DNA of 64,000 bases from Leptospira inadai serovar Lyme str. 10 (GCF_000243675.2 NZ_AHMM02000015.1:310001-374000), one strand, 5' to 3'. Numbered from the stretch's first letter, positions 28,942-38,194 are shown. The notes: a model not told the origin generated them from the letters alone. Made by a program: numbers and translations.

Positions 28942-30116
28942 ATATGAATCTTAAATTTAAAGTGAATATCCTCATCGTCGACGATAATCCCGAGAATCTA
29001 CGGGTGATGGAATACATTCTTGCAGATCCGGAATTAAATGTGATCAAAGCTCATTCGGGACAGGATGCCTTAAAACTACTTATAGATCCGGAGGATTTCG
29101 CTCTAATATTCATGGATGTCCGAATGCCCGGAATGGACGGCTTCGAAGTCGCTGCGCTAATCCGTCAACGCGAAAGGTGCGCACAGATCCCGATCATTTT
29201 TTTGACCGCTTACAGCAATAGTGATACGGTAATGTTTAAGGGATATTCGCTAGGAGCAGTCGATTTTTTAATTAAGCCGATAGCCCCGGAAATACTGAAA
29301 TCGAAAGTCTCCGTATTTGTCGATTTATACAAAAAAAATAAAATTTTAATTCTGCAGGAAGAGTTACTTCGACAAAGCCACGATGAGTTGGAGATACGGG
29401 TCGAAGAACGCACCGGCGAATTACATAAAGTCAATGCAGAATTGATGACGGAGAATTTAGAAAGAAGACGAGCGGAGGAAGCTCTGAGAAATTCCTTACG
29501 AGAAAAGGAAGTTCTTCTTCGCGAAATACATCATCGTGTGAAGAATAATCTTCAAATCGTATCAAGCATATTGAGCTTACAGGGCAATTATATTAAAGAT
29601 CAAAAATCGCTCGAAATGTTCGAAGACTCCCAGTCCAGAATCAGATCGATTGCGCTCATTCACGAGTTGTTATATCAAAACGAAGATTTGGCAAAAATGG
29701 ATTTTAAGGAGTATCTGCGTAGTTTAGTGACCAATCTATTGAGAACATACAGAGTGGATTCCAGAATCAGCTTCGAAATAGACGCCGATCCCGTAACGTT
29801 CGGTTTGGACTCGGCAATACATTGCGGATTGATCGTAACCGAGTTAGTAACGAATTCCCTGAAATACGGGTTTCGAGGCCGAGACCAGGGTAAAGTTTCA
29901 GTTTCTATAAAAAATATCGACGAGGAATACGTTTTAACGGTCGAGGACGACGGTATAGGTTTCCCGGAACATTTTGATTATAGACAAGCCGATTCTTTAG
30001 GCTTACAATTAGTGAGTACGTTAGCCGAGCAAATCGAAGGACAATTGCATTTGAGTAAAGACTCGGGAACAAAATTTACTATAGCGTTTAAAGATCGCAG
30101 TCGGGTAAAGAGATGA
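28938..30116 (+). CDS. Response regulator fused to HisKA_2 histidine kinase
   Basis: The product has 392 residues. A receiver (about 8-125) carries Asp in FMDVRMPGMDG and Lys in FLIKPIAP. A coiled coil follows (about 130-190), then a HisKA_2-type dimerisation part (EIHHRVKNNLQIVSSILSLQ; His199 is the likely acceptor). The HATPase domain has VTELVTNSLKYGF and DDGIGFPEHF. The start is GTG 28938, overlapping the hybrid kinase stop by 4 bases (GTGA); ATG 28944 is an alternative. A phospho-input from the upstream hybrid kinase through this receiver is likely, which would make it the second stage of a relay. Confidence 0.92.
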   Translation: MNMNLKFKVNILIVDDNPENLRVMEYILADPELNVIKAHSGQDALKLLIDPEDFALIFMDVRMPGMDGFEVAALIRQRERCAQIPIIFLTAYSNSDTVMFKGYSLGAVDFLIKPIAPEILKSKVSVFVDLYKKNKILILQEELLRQSHDELEIRVEERTGELHKVNAELMTENLERRRAEEALRNSLREKEVLLREIHHRVKNNLQIVSSILSLQGNYIKDQKSLEMFEDSQSRIRSIALIHELLYQNEDLAKMDFKEYLRSLVTNLLRTYRVDSRISFEIDADPVTFGLDSAIHCGLIVTELVTNSLKYGFRGRDQGKVSVSIKNIDEEYVLTVEDDGIGFPEHFDYRQADSLGLQLVSTLAEQIEGQLHLSKDSGTKFTIAFKDRSRVKR

Positions 30117-30589
30117 GTATAAATCCGGCCAGAATTCTAGTCGTCGAAGACGAAAATATAGTAGCGAAAGATATACAAAGCCGCCTAATAAAAGCCGGAT
30201 ACCCTAACGTTAGTATAGCCAGAAATGGGGAAGAAGCGATTTGCAGGGTAATTGAGGCGCCTCCGGATTTATTGTTAATGGATATAATGTTTTCTTCAGG
30301 TGTCCTCGATGGTGTCGAAACTGCAATTGCCTTCGGAGGAAAAATAGACGTTCCTGTCATTTTTCTAACCGCATATGCCGACTCATCGTCAGTTTCACGA
30401 ACCATTGCCACAAAGCCTTTTGCCTACGTGCTGAAGCCGTTTCGAATCAGAGGACTTCAAGTCTTAATCGAAACGGCATTAAGTAATCGCGCGCTGAGGA
30501 AAAAAAGAAAAGAAGATTATCGCCTACGCAGTTCTATTTCAGAAATTCTTAAAGATCTTGTTGATATGAAAACGTACGGAACTTATTGA
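30113..30589 (+). CDS. Single-domain response regulator
   Basis: The 158-residue protein is one receiver domain (about 5-125) plus a short basic tail. It shows the acidic pair in VVEDENI, phospho-acceptor Asp in LLMDIMFSSG, Thr in FLTAYAD and Lys in VLKPFR. The ATG overlaps the stop of the receiver-kinase gene (ATGA). There is no output domain, so it probably passes phosphate to, or takes it from, partners in the same operon, or binds a target protein. Confidence 0.9.
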   Translation: MSINPARILVVEDENIVAKDIQSRLIKAGYPNVSIARNGEEAICRVIEAPPDLLLMDIMFSSGVLDGVETAIAFGGKIDVPVIFLTAYADSSSVSRTIATKPFAYVLKPFRIRGLQVLIETALSNRALRKKRKEDYRLRSSISEILKDLVDMKTYGTY

Positions 30590-30625
30590 TCGAGCGAAGA
30601 TTTTACCGAAAAAGGAAGGCTCACT

Positions 30626-31405
30626 TTGGGAACCGCAAAAATACTCATTGTTGAAGACGAAGGACTCGTCGCACAGGATATTAAGCATAGAATTTTAAGA
30701 ATGGGTTATCCGGCTCCGTTCATCGTCTATACGGGAGAGGAGGCGGTGAAAAAGGCGGAAAATACAGAGTTGGATTTGATTCTTATGGATATAATTCTTT
30801 CCAACGGATTTATCGATGGGGTCCAGGCGGCAGAACAAATTCATAAATTTTCAGACGTACCTATCATTTACTTAACCGCCTCTTCGGACGCGCAAACATT
30901 AACCAGGGCTAAGGCTACCGGACCTGACGGTTATATTTTAAAGCCTTTTCAAAGTAGGGAATTGCAAATTGCGATAGAGCTAACCTTATATAGGCATAAG
31001 ATTGAAAAGGGATTTTTAGAAGAGGATCGCATCATGTCGGCTACACTCTATAATCTACAGGAGGGTATCGTTGCCATCAATCGTTCCGGAAATATTTGCT
31101 TTATAAACGGAGCCGCTCAAAAGTTGACCGGCTGGGGGGAATCGGAGGCCTCAGGACGTCCCCTCAAAGAAGTCGTCAGAATATTGGCTTCTTCTCCTTC
31201 TAAGGATTCGGATATAGAGACCTTATTAAAAGCGGAATCCGATTTAGACATTCCCTCCCACGGTTTCATAATTTCGAAGGACAAAGTTATGACGGAAGTG
31301 TTGACGGTAAATAAATTCGTTGTAGTGGAAGAGGAATTAGATCTTGCCTATATACTTATCATCAGAGACTTTACAAAGTCTCTCTCCGATAACTCATGGA
31401 AATGA
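30626..31405 (+). CDS. Receiver-PAS protein
   Basis: The product is 259 residues from TTG 30626, which has AAGGAAGG 8 bases upstream. The receiver (about 4-120) has acidic VEDEG, Asp in LILMDIILSNG, Thr in YLTASSD and Lys in ILKPFQ. A PAS domain follows (about 130-255; EGIVAINRSGNICFINGAAQ). It has no kinase, DNA-binding or enzymatic output. The receiver is very similar to that of the preceding single-domain regulator, suggesting duplication. It ends the hybrid-kinase operon, and its stop is 67 bases from the end of the convergent fbp gene. Confidence 0.88.
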   Translation: MGTAKILIVEDEGLVAQDIKHRILRMGYPAPFIVYTGEEAVKKAENTELDLILMDIILSNGFIDGVQAAEQIHKFSDVPIIYLTASSDAQTLTRAKATGPDGYILKPFQSRELQIAIELTLYRHKIEKGFLEEDRIMSATLYNLQEGIVAINRSGNICFINGAAQKLTGWGESEASGRPLKEVVRILASSPSKDSDIETLLKAESDLDIPSHGFIISKDKVMTEVLTVNKFVVVEEELDLAYILIIRDFTKSLSDNSWK

Positions 31406-31471
31406 TATCGAATCGACGGAACGAGTAAATCCCGATTCCTATCACTTCAAATTTGGCACTCTTCTTTCGGA

Positions 31472-32497
31472 CTATTTTTTAACGAAAGTAAGGAAATGCT
31501 CTACTTCCTTTTTTGAACCAACGATGAATGTCGTTCTTTCGTGAAGTTCCGAAGGTTGTAAGTCCAAAATTCTTTGCCCTTCCACAGTAACTGCGACTCC
31601 TCCCGCCTGTTCGGCGATCAACGCCATCGGAGCAACTTCGTATAACAATCTCAGTTTTCCTTTCGGGTATTTCGGAGATTTTGTATCGTTCGGATATAGA
31701 AAGATCCCGCCCTTCAACAAATTTCTATGAAAATCGGCGACGAGAGATCCTATATAGCGAGCGGATTGCGGTTTACGCCCGCCCTCGATGGATTTGATAT
31801 CTCGAATATAATTTTTTACTTCATCGGACCAATAATTATAATTTCCTTCGTTAATGGAATAGATTCCTCCGGAGTCGGGCATTTTCATTTCCGGATGGGA
31901 GAGTATAAATTCCCCGCAAGAAGGATCTAAAGTAAATCCCGAAACCCCCTTGCCAACGGACAAGACTAACATGGTTGAAGATCCGTACACGATATATCCG
32001 GCGGCTCTTTGTTTAGCTCCTTTTTGTAGCAAATCTTCCTTGGTGCCCGGCGTTCCCTGAGGGGAAGTGCGCAAATGAACGGAGAATATCGTACCTATCG
32101 AAACGTTTGCATCTATATTCGAAGAGCCGTCCAAGGGATCAATCGCGATCGTATATTTTCCGATCTTATAACCCGGCGGAATCGGAATGATATTTTCCTG
32201 TTCCTCGCTTCCCATCGCACATAGGTGACCGCAACGTGTTAGAGTATGAGTAAAGATTTTATCCGCATATTCGTCCAGCTTCATGACGGTTTCGCCCTGA
32301 ATATTCGTCTGGTCGGTGGAGCCTAAAATATTATCCAGTAACCCGGCCTTACGAACTTCCCTCGAAACGATTTTTGCGGCGTAAACCAAGTGACTCATGA
32401 GAGCCGTAAAATCTCCCGTTGCTTGAGGAAGCTTCAGTTGCTCCTCAATCAAATATTGGGAAAGACTCATCAATTGGGTCGGATGTGCGGTCGTCAC
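31472..32497 (-). CDS. fbp: Fructose-1,6-bisphosphatase class I
   Basis: At 341 residues this is the normal length for class I FBPase. It converts fructose-1,6-bisphosphate to fructose-6-phosphate in gluconeogenesis, in the cytoplasm. It has the metal/phosphate signature IDPLDGSSNIDANVSIGTIF (about residues 117-136) and the substrate-binding segment KLRLLYEVAPMALIAEQAGG. Gluconeogenesis from fatty-acid-derived carbon is central to leptospires, which use long-chain fatty acids as main carbon source. It is transcribed towards the hybrid-kinase operon. Confidence 0.96.
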   Translation of the reverse strand: MTTAHPTQLMSLSQYLIEEQLKLPQATGDFTALMSHLVYAAKIVSREVRKAGLLDNILGSTDQTNIQGETVMKLDEYADKIFTHTLTRCGHLCAMGSEEQENIIPIPPGYKIGKYTIAIDPLDGSSNIDANVSIGTIFSVHLRTSPQGTPGTKEDLLQKGAKQRAAGYIVYGSSTMLVLSVGKGVSGFTLDPSCGEFILSHPEMKMPDSGGIYSINEGNYNYWSDEVKNYIRDIKSIEGGRKPQSARYIGSLVADFHRNLLKGGIFLYPNDTKSPKYPKGKLRLLYEVAPMALIAEQAGGVAVTVEGQRILDLQPSELHERTTFIVGSKKEVEHFLTFVKK

Positions 32498-32591
32498 GGG
32501 AATCTCCTACATTAGCAAATGGTACTCGGTTATGAAATCGCGCCCTGCTGGGAAGACAAGCCGGATTTGAGGGAAAGAATCGTATCAGACT

Positions 32592-33122
32592 TTGAACCGG
32601 GAAGGGACAACCGAAAAAATTTTAACCGGATACCGGGATTCTGCAAAAGAAAAAGAGGTGAAAATCGGACCGATTCGGTCGATATTTAAAACAGTCGTGA
32701 GTTCACCCATAACCAAAACGCAAATTCCGGATGTTTTCGAAGAATTTACGAATCAGTTTCTCAGAGACGTAAAGAATTCCCTGAGTACGGAAATGGTATT
32801 GACTCATTTTTATTTCCAGGATCTTTCCCAGTACTTTCGACTTTTGGGGGAGCAAAAATCGGGGGAAATTCTAGCCGATTTAAAATCGGTGATACAGGCG
32901 CATTTACGACCTTACGATAAACTCTATGTTTTGAATTCCAGGTCCTTTCTGACCTTTTGCCCCGATTGTAGATTGGATATCGTGAAGAGTAGATTTGATG
33001 AAGTTATTTTTCAAGTGAACCATCTAATCATCGATTACGAAATTCGTTTCCTCGAAATCACCGAACCCCTGGATTCCTTTCGACCTGTATATGAAAAATT
33101 GCTTCGCCCCTTGATGGGATAG
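32592..33122 (+). CDS. Hypothetical protein with degenerate GGDEF-like domain
   Basis: The protein is about 176 residues, read from TTG 32592; a GTG at 32658 is an alternative. The part from about residue 75 resembles a GGDEF fold in strand/helix order: LTHFYFQDLSQYF, EILADLKSVIQAHLRPYDKL, then LNSRSFLTFCPD where GGDEF would be. There is no GG(D/E)EF and no metal site, so diguanylate cyclase activity is unlikely. It could bind a protein or nucleotide. It is divergent from fbp, and I see no clear ribosome-binding site at the TTG. Confidence 0.55.
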   Translation: MNREGTTEKILTGYRDSAKEKEVKIGPIRSIFKTVVSSPITKTQIPDVFEEFTNQFLRDVKNSLSTEMVLTHFYFQDLSQYFRLLGEQKSGEILADLKSVIQAHLRPYDKLYVLNSRSFLTFCPDCRLDIVKSRFDEVIFQVNHLIIDYEIRFLEITEPLDSFRPVYEKLLRPLMG

Positions 33123-33228
33123 TTCCCGCCTTAGTTCTTAGGATTTCCCAAAAATCTTGCAACGCTAAAAAAACTCTCTTCTGAAAATGAACGTTTGTAC
33201 CGTAAATTGGAACGTACGGGAGAGAAAG

Positions 33229-33444
33229 ATGGAAGATAGAGCGAAAAAGTTTAGAGCTACCTTGGAACGTTATATCAACTATCGCGGAATTGATATTATT
33301 CTCACATTGAAAGATGGAACTATCATCGAATTAGATAAGAACCGTAGAATGGACGGGGACATCGTAATTAAAAACGGCAGTTTCGGTATCGAAGCCACGA
33401 TCGAGATTTCCGAAATACAGAAGGCCGATTTTTTTGCCGCGTGA
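33229..33444 (+). CDS. Small hypothetical protein, 71 residues
   Basis: I chose ATG 33229 because GGGAGAG lies at good spacing upstream; an ATG at 33187 lacks a binding site. The product is soluble, with a basic N-terminal helix (DRAKKFRATLERYINYRG) and then beta-rich sequence (IILTLKDGTIIELDKNR, GDIVIKNGSFGIEATIEI). This pattern looks like a small barrel or RNA-binding-type fold, but I recognise no family. It ends about 400 bases before rpsU. Confidence 0.6.
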   Translation: MEDRAKKFRATLERYINYRGIDIILTLKDGTIIELDKNRRMDGDIVIKNGSFGIEATIEISEIQKADFFAA

Positions 33445-33454
33445 AAGGCCAGTT

Positions 33455-33470
33455 TGTAGGAACTTCTACA
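33455..33470. repeat. TGTAGGAACTTCTACA palindrome, copy 1
   Basis: This is an imperfect palindrome extended by flanking T and A to arms TTTGTAG/CTACAAA around GAACTT. It lies just after the stop of the 71-residue gene and could form a small hairpin. Short palindromes of this kind (GTAGGAACT-type) recur between genes in leptospiral genomes; that statement is from memory, not computed here. Confidence 0.6.
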
Positions 33471-33536
33471 AATCCCACGCCAAAAATTCCAACTGGAATT
33501 CAAGTTCCGGATGAACCTGAGTAGAAATTACCGACT

Positions 33537-33552
33537 TGTAGGAACTTCTACA
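33537..33552. repeat. TGTAGGAACTTCTACA palindrome, copy 2
   Basis: This is identical over 16 bases to the copy 82 bases upstream. Two identical copies so close together in noncoding sequence are unlikely by chance and suggest a repeated element or a paired binding site. Confidence 0.6.
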
Positions 33553-33591
33553 CACCAACAAGCCCCAATCTCGCCATCTTAAAAAAGCACC

Positions 33592-33613
33592 TTTTGACCA
33601 CACTTGGTCAAAA
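33592..33613. promoter_or_regulatory. Perfect 9-bp inverted repeat, possible operator
   Basis: TTTTGACCA and TGGTCAAAA form perfect arms around CACT. A related half-perfect palindrome, CTTTGGCCAAG, follows about 10 bases later. There is no T-run, so a terminator is unlikely. The spacing differs from the leptospiral LexA box pattern as I remember it (TTTG, five bases, CAAA). A repressor or activator site for the rpsU operon is plausible. Confidence 0.4.
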
Positions 33614-33846
33614 TCACCCTCAACTTTGGCCAAGATCCATAACAGATAAACTCTCCAGGATCGAATTTGGGAATAAATTCCCTTGACAGGGAACCTGAAA
33701 ATAAGAAACTAGTAAAACAGGGCTTTTTATTCCCTGCTTCCGGACCTCGGGGAAATCTGTCCCTTCAGGGTTGGTTTTCCCGCCGAAATTAAGGCCGAAA
33801 TCCTAGATTCCTATCCGGAAAATCCCAACTGGAGGAATTCCACCGA

Positions 33847-34056
33847 ATGGTAGGAGTCATCGTAAAAGAAGGAGAATCCATCGAATCCGCCCTCAAACGT
33901 TTTAAGAGGGATTGTGCTAATGCGGGAATCATGAGCGAAATTAAACGCCGTGAATTCTACGAAAAGCCAAGTATCAAAAAAAAGAAGGCACTTGAGTCTG
34001 CAAAACGCAAGCTCGAAAAGAAAAAGCGCCTCTTTTCGCGGAAGGATCGCGGTTAA
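33847..34056 (+). CDS. rpsU: 30S ribosomal protein bS21
   Basis: This 69-residue basic protein has the bS21 pattern: [20 protein letters not shown] at the start, [14 protein letters not shown] in the middle, and a lysine/arginine-rich helical tail. It belongs to the small ribosomal subunit near the anti-Shine-Dalgarno region. GGAGG precedes it. It is the first gene of a macromolecular-synthesis cluster (rpsU, yqeY-like, dnaG, rpoD), as in many bacteria. Confidence 0.96.
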   Translation: MVGVIVKEGESIESALKRFKRDCANAGIMSEIKRREFYEKPSIKKKKALESAKRKLEKKKRLFSRKDRG

Positions 34057-34097
34057 TCCGCGCTCACGCGATTTCGGACAGTGAAAAGGGGAGGAAC

Positions 34098-34547
34098 ATG
34101 TCCCTACAGGCAAAGATCAATACCGACCTCAAAGAGGCTATTAAGTCAAAGCAAGAACCTCTTCTGTCCACACTCCGCCTTCTTAAGGCGGATATCCAGT
34201 ATGAATTAACGAAAACCGGCGCTCAAGAGTTAGTAGACGAACAAATTATCGCATTAATCAAGCGTAGTTACGTAAAGAGGACCGATGCGATTCAAATGTA
34301 TGAAAAGGCGAATCGATCCGATTTAGCGGATAAAGAAAAGGCCGAAGCGGAAGTTCTCAAATCCTATCTTCCCCCTGAAGTATCTGAAGAGCAGATTATC
34401 GGCGTTCTAGATAAAATTGTAGCCGAGTTAAAACCGACGGGTCCGAAAGATATAGGCAAAGTCATGGGGAGAGTCATGGCCGAGTTCAAAGGGTTGAACA
34501 TAGATGGATCAAAGGTCTCTGCGATCGTTAAGTCCAAACTCTCCTAA
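34098..34547 (+). CDS. GatB/YqeY domain protein
   Basis: At 149 residues this is the standard length for YqeY proteins. It has the typical start (LQAKINTDLKEAIKSKQ), LSTLRLLKADIQYELT, the central YEKANRSDLADKEKAE, LKSYLPPEVSEEQI and the closing GKVMGRVMAEFKGLNIDGSK. The domain is related to the tRNA-binding tail of GatB/GatE. Its own function is not settled; a role in tRNA-dependent amidation is inference from homology. It lies between rpsU and dnaG, a common arrangement. Confidence 0.92.
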   Translation: MSLQAKINTDLKEAIKSKQEPLLSTLRLLKADIQYELTKTGAQELVDEQIIALIKRSYVKRTDAIQMYEKANRSDLADKEKAEAEVLKSYLPPEVSEEQIIGVLDKIVAELKPTGPKDIGKVMGRVMAEFKGLNIDGSKVSAIVKSKLS

Positions 34548-34558
34548 GCGGGCAACCA

Positions 34559-36346
34559 TTGCAGTTCCAAAGGGAGTTTATCGACCGAGTACGTAGGGAA
34601 GTTCCCATCGAAAGCTATATCAGTCGATTTGTACCACTTCAAAAACGCGGAAAAAATATGGTAGGGCTTTGCCCGTTCCATCAGGAAAAATCTCCCTCAT
34701 TCAACGTTTCAACGGACAAGCAGTTTTACCATTGCTTCGGATGCAAAGCCTCCGGCGATATATTCCAGTTCGTTATGAGCTACGAGCGCGTCGATTTTCA
34801 AAGAGCTAAGGAAATTCTTTCCGAATATTCCGGGATACCGATCCAGGAAAAAGGGAAAGAGGAACAGGAGAAGACCGAATTACTTTATAAGGTAAATCGT
34901 AAGGCTTTGCAATTTTTCTTAGAAAATCTTCGTTCTCCTACTGGGCTTGCGGCAAGAGATTATTTAAATTCGAGAGGATTGGGCGAGGAAGTCCAAAAAA
35001 GTTTTCAGATCGGATTCTCTCTTCCTGGATTTCAGAATTTGATCCCTAAAGTTTTTTCTTCCAAGGAAGAGATCAAAGCCGCCTTAGATGTCGGACTCAT
35101 CCGAGAGTCGGATAAAGGCCGAGAACCGTATGATTTTTTTCGAGAAAGACTCATGTTTCCGGTTCTGGACCTTTCCGGCAGGGTCATCGCATTTTCGGGA
35201 CGAATTTTGGGACCGGGAAAAGAGGCAAAATACGTGAATAGCCCCGCGTCTTCGATCTTTGACAAAGGCAGAACCTTTTACCATCTATACCAGGCCAAAG
35301 AATCCATCCAAAAATCCAGAACAGCGATTTTAGTGGAGGGGTATTTGGACGTGATCGGATTGGTCTCGAAAGGAATTGAGAATGTGGTCGCCTGTATGGG
35401 AACTGCAGTCACGGAAAACCATATTCGAACGATGAAAAAATTCGCTGATCGGTTCCTTTTAGTTTTGGATGGGGACTCTGCAGGTCGAAAAGGGGCGCTT
35501 CATGCCGCCGAACTCTGTCTAAAAGAAGGATTAGAATGCTCCGTTGTGCTTCTTCCGGAGGGGAAAGATCCTTTTGATATCTCCAAAGAAAGCGGTCGTC
35601 AGGAATTACAAAAGCTGCTCGAAACTTCACACCCCGCTTCCTCGTTCGTAGTGGACGAATTATTGGAAAAAACGGATTCTCGCGCCCTTCCGGAGAAAAA
35701 AAGGAAGGCTCTGGACAATCTCTACGGTTTCCTCCGCGGATTAACTCGCGATTCCGATAGGGAATTTTTCCTCGGACTCGGGGCTCGCAAACTGGGCATC
35801 AGCATGGATGCCGTTTTACGCGATTATAAAGGCGGGGGAGCCAAGTTCGCCCCGGCTGGGTCCGATAATAAAGGTAGATCGGGAGTGCGAATTTCCGGTC
35901 CAAGTCCCGCAGAAGATTGCGAACGAAAATTGATAGCTCTTCTTGTACGAATGAACGCACTTTTTTCTTTTTCGGAAGAATTGTCATCGATGGAATTCTT
36001 AGACGCTAAGAGCGCGTTTCTTTGGGACTTTCTATATACAAGGTATGCTAGCGAGGAAGAAATTTCTCCGGCAGCTATTTTAGCTTCCGAAGTACCGAAC
36101 GAATTCAAGGAAGCGATCGCACCGTTTCTGTTGGACGAATCGGAAATGAGCTTGGAGGAAGCCTCCAAAGTTTTCGGACTTTTACTGGAGCAACAAAAAG
36201 TATTCGTAATCGACGAAAGAATGAGAGAGCTCGATCGAGATTCCAGCCTAGACCAACTGGAAAAACTAACTAAATTGGCATATTACAAGACCGAGAAGGA
36301 AAAGCTCTTAGAGCATATTCGCAACGCCGGCTCGGCAATACGATAG
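34559..36346 (+). CDS. dnaG: DNA primase DnaG
   Basis: The 595-residue primase starts at TTG 34559, 11 bases after the previous stop. The CHC2 zinc finger has Cys38, His41, Cys59 and Cys62 (LCPFH and HCFGC). The RNA polymerase/TOPRIM core has AILVEGYLDVIGL and LVLDGDSAGRKGA, and a helicase-binding-like C-terminus follows. It makes RNA primers for replication with the DnaB helicase. The arrangement dnaG-rpoD (9-base gap) is the classic macromolecular-synthesis operon. Confidence 0.96.
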   Translation: MQFQREFIDRVRREVPIESYISRFVPLQKRGKNMVGLCPFHQEKSPSFNVSTDKQFYHCFGCKASGDIFQFVMSYERVDFQRAKEILSEYSGIPIQEKGKEEQEKTELLYKVNRKALQFFLENLRSPTGLAARDYLNSRGLGEEVQKSFQIGFSLPGFQNLIPKVFSSKEEIKAALDVGLIRESDKGREPYDFFRERLMFPVLDLSGRVIAFSGRILGPGKEAKYVNSPASSIFDKGRTFYHLYQAKESIQKSRTAILVEGYLDVIGLVSKGIENVVACMGTAVTENHIRTMKKFADRFLLVLDGDSAGRKGALHAAELCLKEGLECSVVLLPEGKDPFDISKESGRQELQKLLETSHPASSFVVDELLEKTDSRALPEKKRKALDNLYGFLRGLTRDSDREFFLGLGARKLGISMDAVLRDYKGGGAKFAPAGSDNKGRSGVRISGPSPAEDCERKLIALLVRMNALFSFSEELSSMEFLDAKSAFLWDFLYTRYASEEEISPAAILASEVPNEFKEAIAPFLLDESEMSLEEASKVFGLLLEQQKVFVIDERMRELDRDSSLDQLEKLTKLAYYKTEKEKLLEHIRNAGSAIR

Positions 36347-36355
36347 AGGAATCCC

Positions 36356-38128
36356 ATGATGGAAAATTTGCAAAGCATGCCCGAAGTACAGAAGATCATC
36401 GCGATAGGAAAGGCGAACAGCGAAATTTCCTACGACGAGATCAACGAGATTCTTCCGGATAAAATCCTAAATTCAGAAAAGATCGACGACGTCTTCACGC
36501 TTTTGCACGAGATGGGAATCGAAATCGTAGAAGAGTATACCAGGAAAACTTTAGAACCTTCTTCGGCGGTCGTTTTAAAAGACGACCCAAGTATGATTCC
36601 CGCAAAACCCGCTCGCAAAAAGAAAGAGTCCGCCTCGGCGGCAGGGGGTTCCGAAGATCCGATCCGTCTCTATCTAAAGGAAATCGGAAAAGTAAATCTG
36701 ATCTCGGGCGAGACGGAAGTTTTTCTCGCAAAGAAAATCGAGAAAGGCGAAAAGATCATCGAAGAAACGATCTTAGGATCATCGATACTTCGCGCTAACT
36801 TCATCAAACTTCTACCTAAGATTCGGAGCAAAAAAACCAAGGTCTATGATCTTGTTCGCGTAGATAAAATGTACGCGATGAATGCGGAAGAAGCTAAGAA
36901 ATTAGAAGAACTCTTCTTCAAAAACATCTCCGTTATCCAAGAACAGGAAAAAGTCCTGCAAGAAGCGCAATCGAGAATTCGCAAATACTCGGAGAATTCC
37001 AAAAAGTTCAAAGAATTTAAGGAAAAAATCGACGTATCCAAAGGAATCATCGATACGGCGATCCGTGAACTCGGGGTTTCCCAAAAAGAAATTCAAAAAA
37101 TCTCCCAGAAAATCAAATCGATGGTTTTTCGGATTAAAGAGATAGACCGTCATTTCTTGAAAATCAAAGCCCAGTACGGCTACGACGTAAGAGATATCAA
37201 GGCCTTCAATCGCTTCATCGAGAAGAACGAAAAGCTCGAAGATATCGAAAAAATGATGGGAGTCTCCATCGACGAAGTTCGCGAAGTCATTAAAGATATT
37301 CGAAACAACGAAAGAAAGCTCCGTCGTATGGAGCAAGAAGCCGGTTCTTCCGTTCAGGAAATTAAGGACTGGGGCGAGAAAATCATCAAGGGCGAGCGCG
37401 AAATCGCGCAGGCCAAAAAGGAACTCGTTAAAGCCAACCTTCGACTTGTCGTTTCGATCGCAAAACGTTATGCGAATCGCGGTATGCATTTCTTCGATTT
37501 GATCCAGGAAGGAAATATCGGATTGATCAAAGCGGTCGACAAGTTCGAGTATAAGAAAGGTTATAAATTCTCCACCTATGCAACCTGGTGGATTCGGCAA
37601 GCGATCACGAGGGCGATTTCCGATCAGGCCAGAACGATCCGCGTTCCCGTCCATATGATCGAGCAAGTCAATAAGGTGATACGAGAGACTCGATTGTTTG
37701 TCCAGGAATTCGGCAGGGACCCATCCAATGAAGAAATCGCCGAACGTTTAGGCTGGCCAGTTCAAAAAGTAAAGGCCGTCAAAAACGTTGCGAGGGAGCC
37801 GATCTCTTTGGAAATCCCGGTCGGGTCCGAGGAAGATTCCGAACTGGGAGATTTTATCGAAGACAAAGACGTTGAATCTCCGGTGAATTCGGCGGCTTCC
37901 AGTATTCTCGCCGAACAGATTCGTCAGGTTTTACATACTCTTCCTGCACGGGAACAGAAAGTCATACGGATGCGCTTCGGTTTGGATGACGGTTATCCGC
38001 AAACGTTAGAGGAAGTCGGTTATCAATTTAAAGTCACCCGCGAACGGATTCGTCAAATCGAGGCAAAAGCATTGCGTCGCCTCCGGCACCCGTCTCGCTC
38101 TAAGAAACTCAGGGATTATATAGACTGA
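36356..38128 (+). CDS. rpoD: RNA polymerase sigma-70 factor RpoD
   Basis: The product has 590 residues. An N-terminal region 1.1 (about 1-70) comes first, then region 1.2 ([18 protein letters not shown]) and a charged non-conserved insert (about 130-340). Region 2 has [20 protein letters not shown] and [14 protein letters not shown], followed by region 3. Region 4 has the helix-turn-helix ([20 protein letters not shown]) and ends [18 protein letters not shown]. It is the primary sigma factor, so promoters of the TTGACA/TATAAT kind are expected. A Rho-independent terminator follows 66 bases after the stop. Confidence 0.97.
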   Translation: MMENLQSMPEVQKIIAIGKANSEISYDEINEILPDKILNSEKIDDVFTLLHEMGIEIVEEYTRKTLEPSSAVVLKDDPSMIPAKPARKKKESASAAGGSEDPIRLYLKEIGKVNLISGETEVFLAKKIEKGEKIIEETILGSSILRANFIKLLPKIRSKKTKVYDLVRVDKMYAMNAEEAKKLEELFFKNISVIQEQEKVLQEAQSRIRKYSENSKKFKEFKEKIDVSKGIIDTAIRELGVSQKEIQKISQKIKSMVFRIKEIDRHFLKIKAQYGYDVRDIKAFNRFIEKNEKLEDIEKMMGVSIDEVREVIKDIRNNERKLRRMEQEAGSSVQEIKDWGEKIIKGEREIAQAKKELVKANLRLVVSIAKRYANRGMHFFDLIQEGNIGLIKAVDKFEYKKGYKFSTYATWWIRQAITRAISDQARTIRVPVHMIEQVNKVIRETRLFVQEFGRDPSNEEIAERLGWPVQKVKAVKNVAREPISLEIPVGSEEDSELGDFIEDKDVESPVNSAASSILAEQIRQVLHTLPAREQKVIRMRFGLDDGYPQTLEEVGYQFKVTRERIRQIEAKALRRLRHPSRSKKLRDYID

Positions 38129-38194
38129 TTTTTAGATTTAAGTTAGGTTCGGAGTTTTCGCTATCGCGAAACGAAGTTTCCGAATAGATTCAAA

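Larger units (their letters stand above)
33445..33846. promoter_or_regulatory. Palindrome-rich leader before rpsU
   Basis: No gene is visible in this 402-base stretch, but it is dense in inverted repeats: two TGTAGGAACTTCTACA copies, AATTCC-AACT-GGAATT at about 33486-33501, TTTTGACCA-CACT-TGGTCAAAA at 33592-33613, and TTCCC-TTGACA-GGGAA at 33678-33693. The TTGACA at 33683-33688 would be a good -35 box, but the -10 region 17 bases on (AAACTA) is weak. GGAGG lies 11 bases ahead of the rpsU start. I infer that the promoter and regulatory sites of the rpsU-dnaG-rpoD operon lie here. Confidence 0.5.

Noticed and set aside
33683..33711. Full sigma-70 promoter for rpsU
   Set aside because: TTGACA is perfect but the -10 position (AAACTA) is poor, so I did not list it as a separate promoter.
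36902..37666. 254-codon open frame on the minus strand opposite rpoD
   Set aside because: It mirrors the codon pattern of the charged middle of rpoD, has no ribosome-binding site and a low-complexity Phe/Asp-rich product. It is a shadow.
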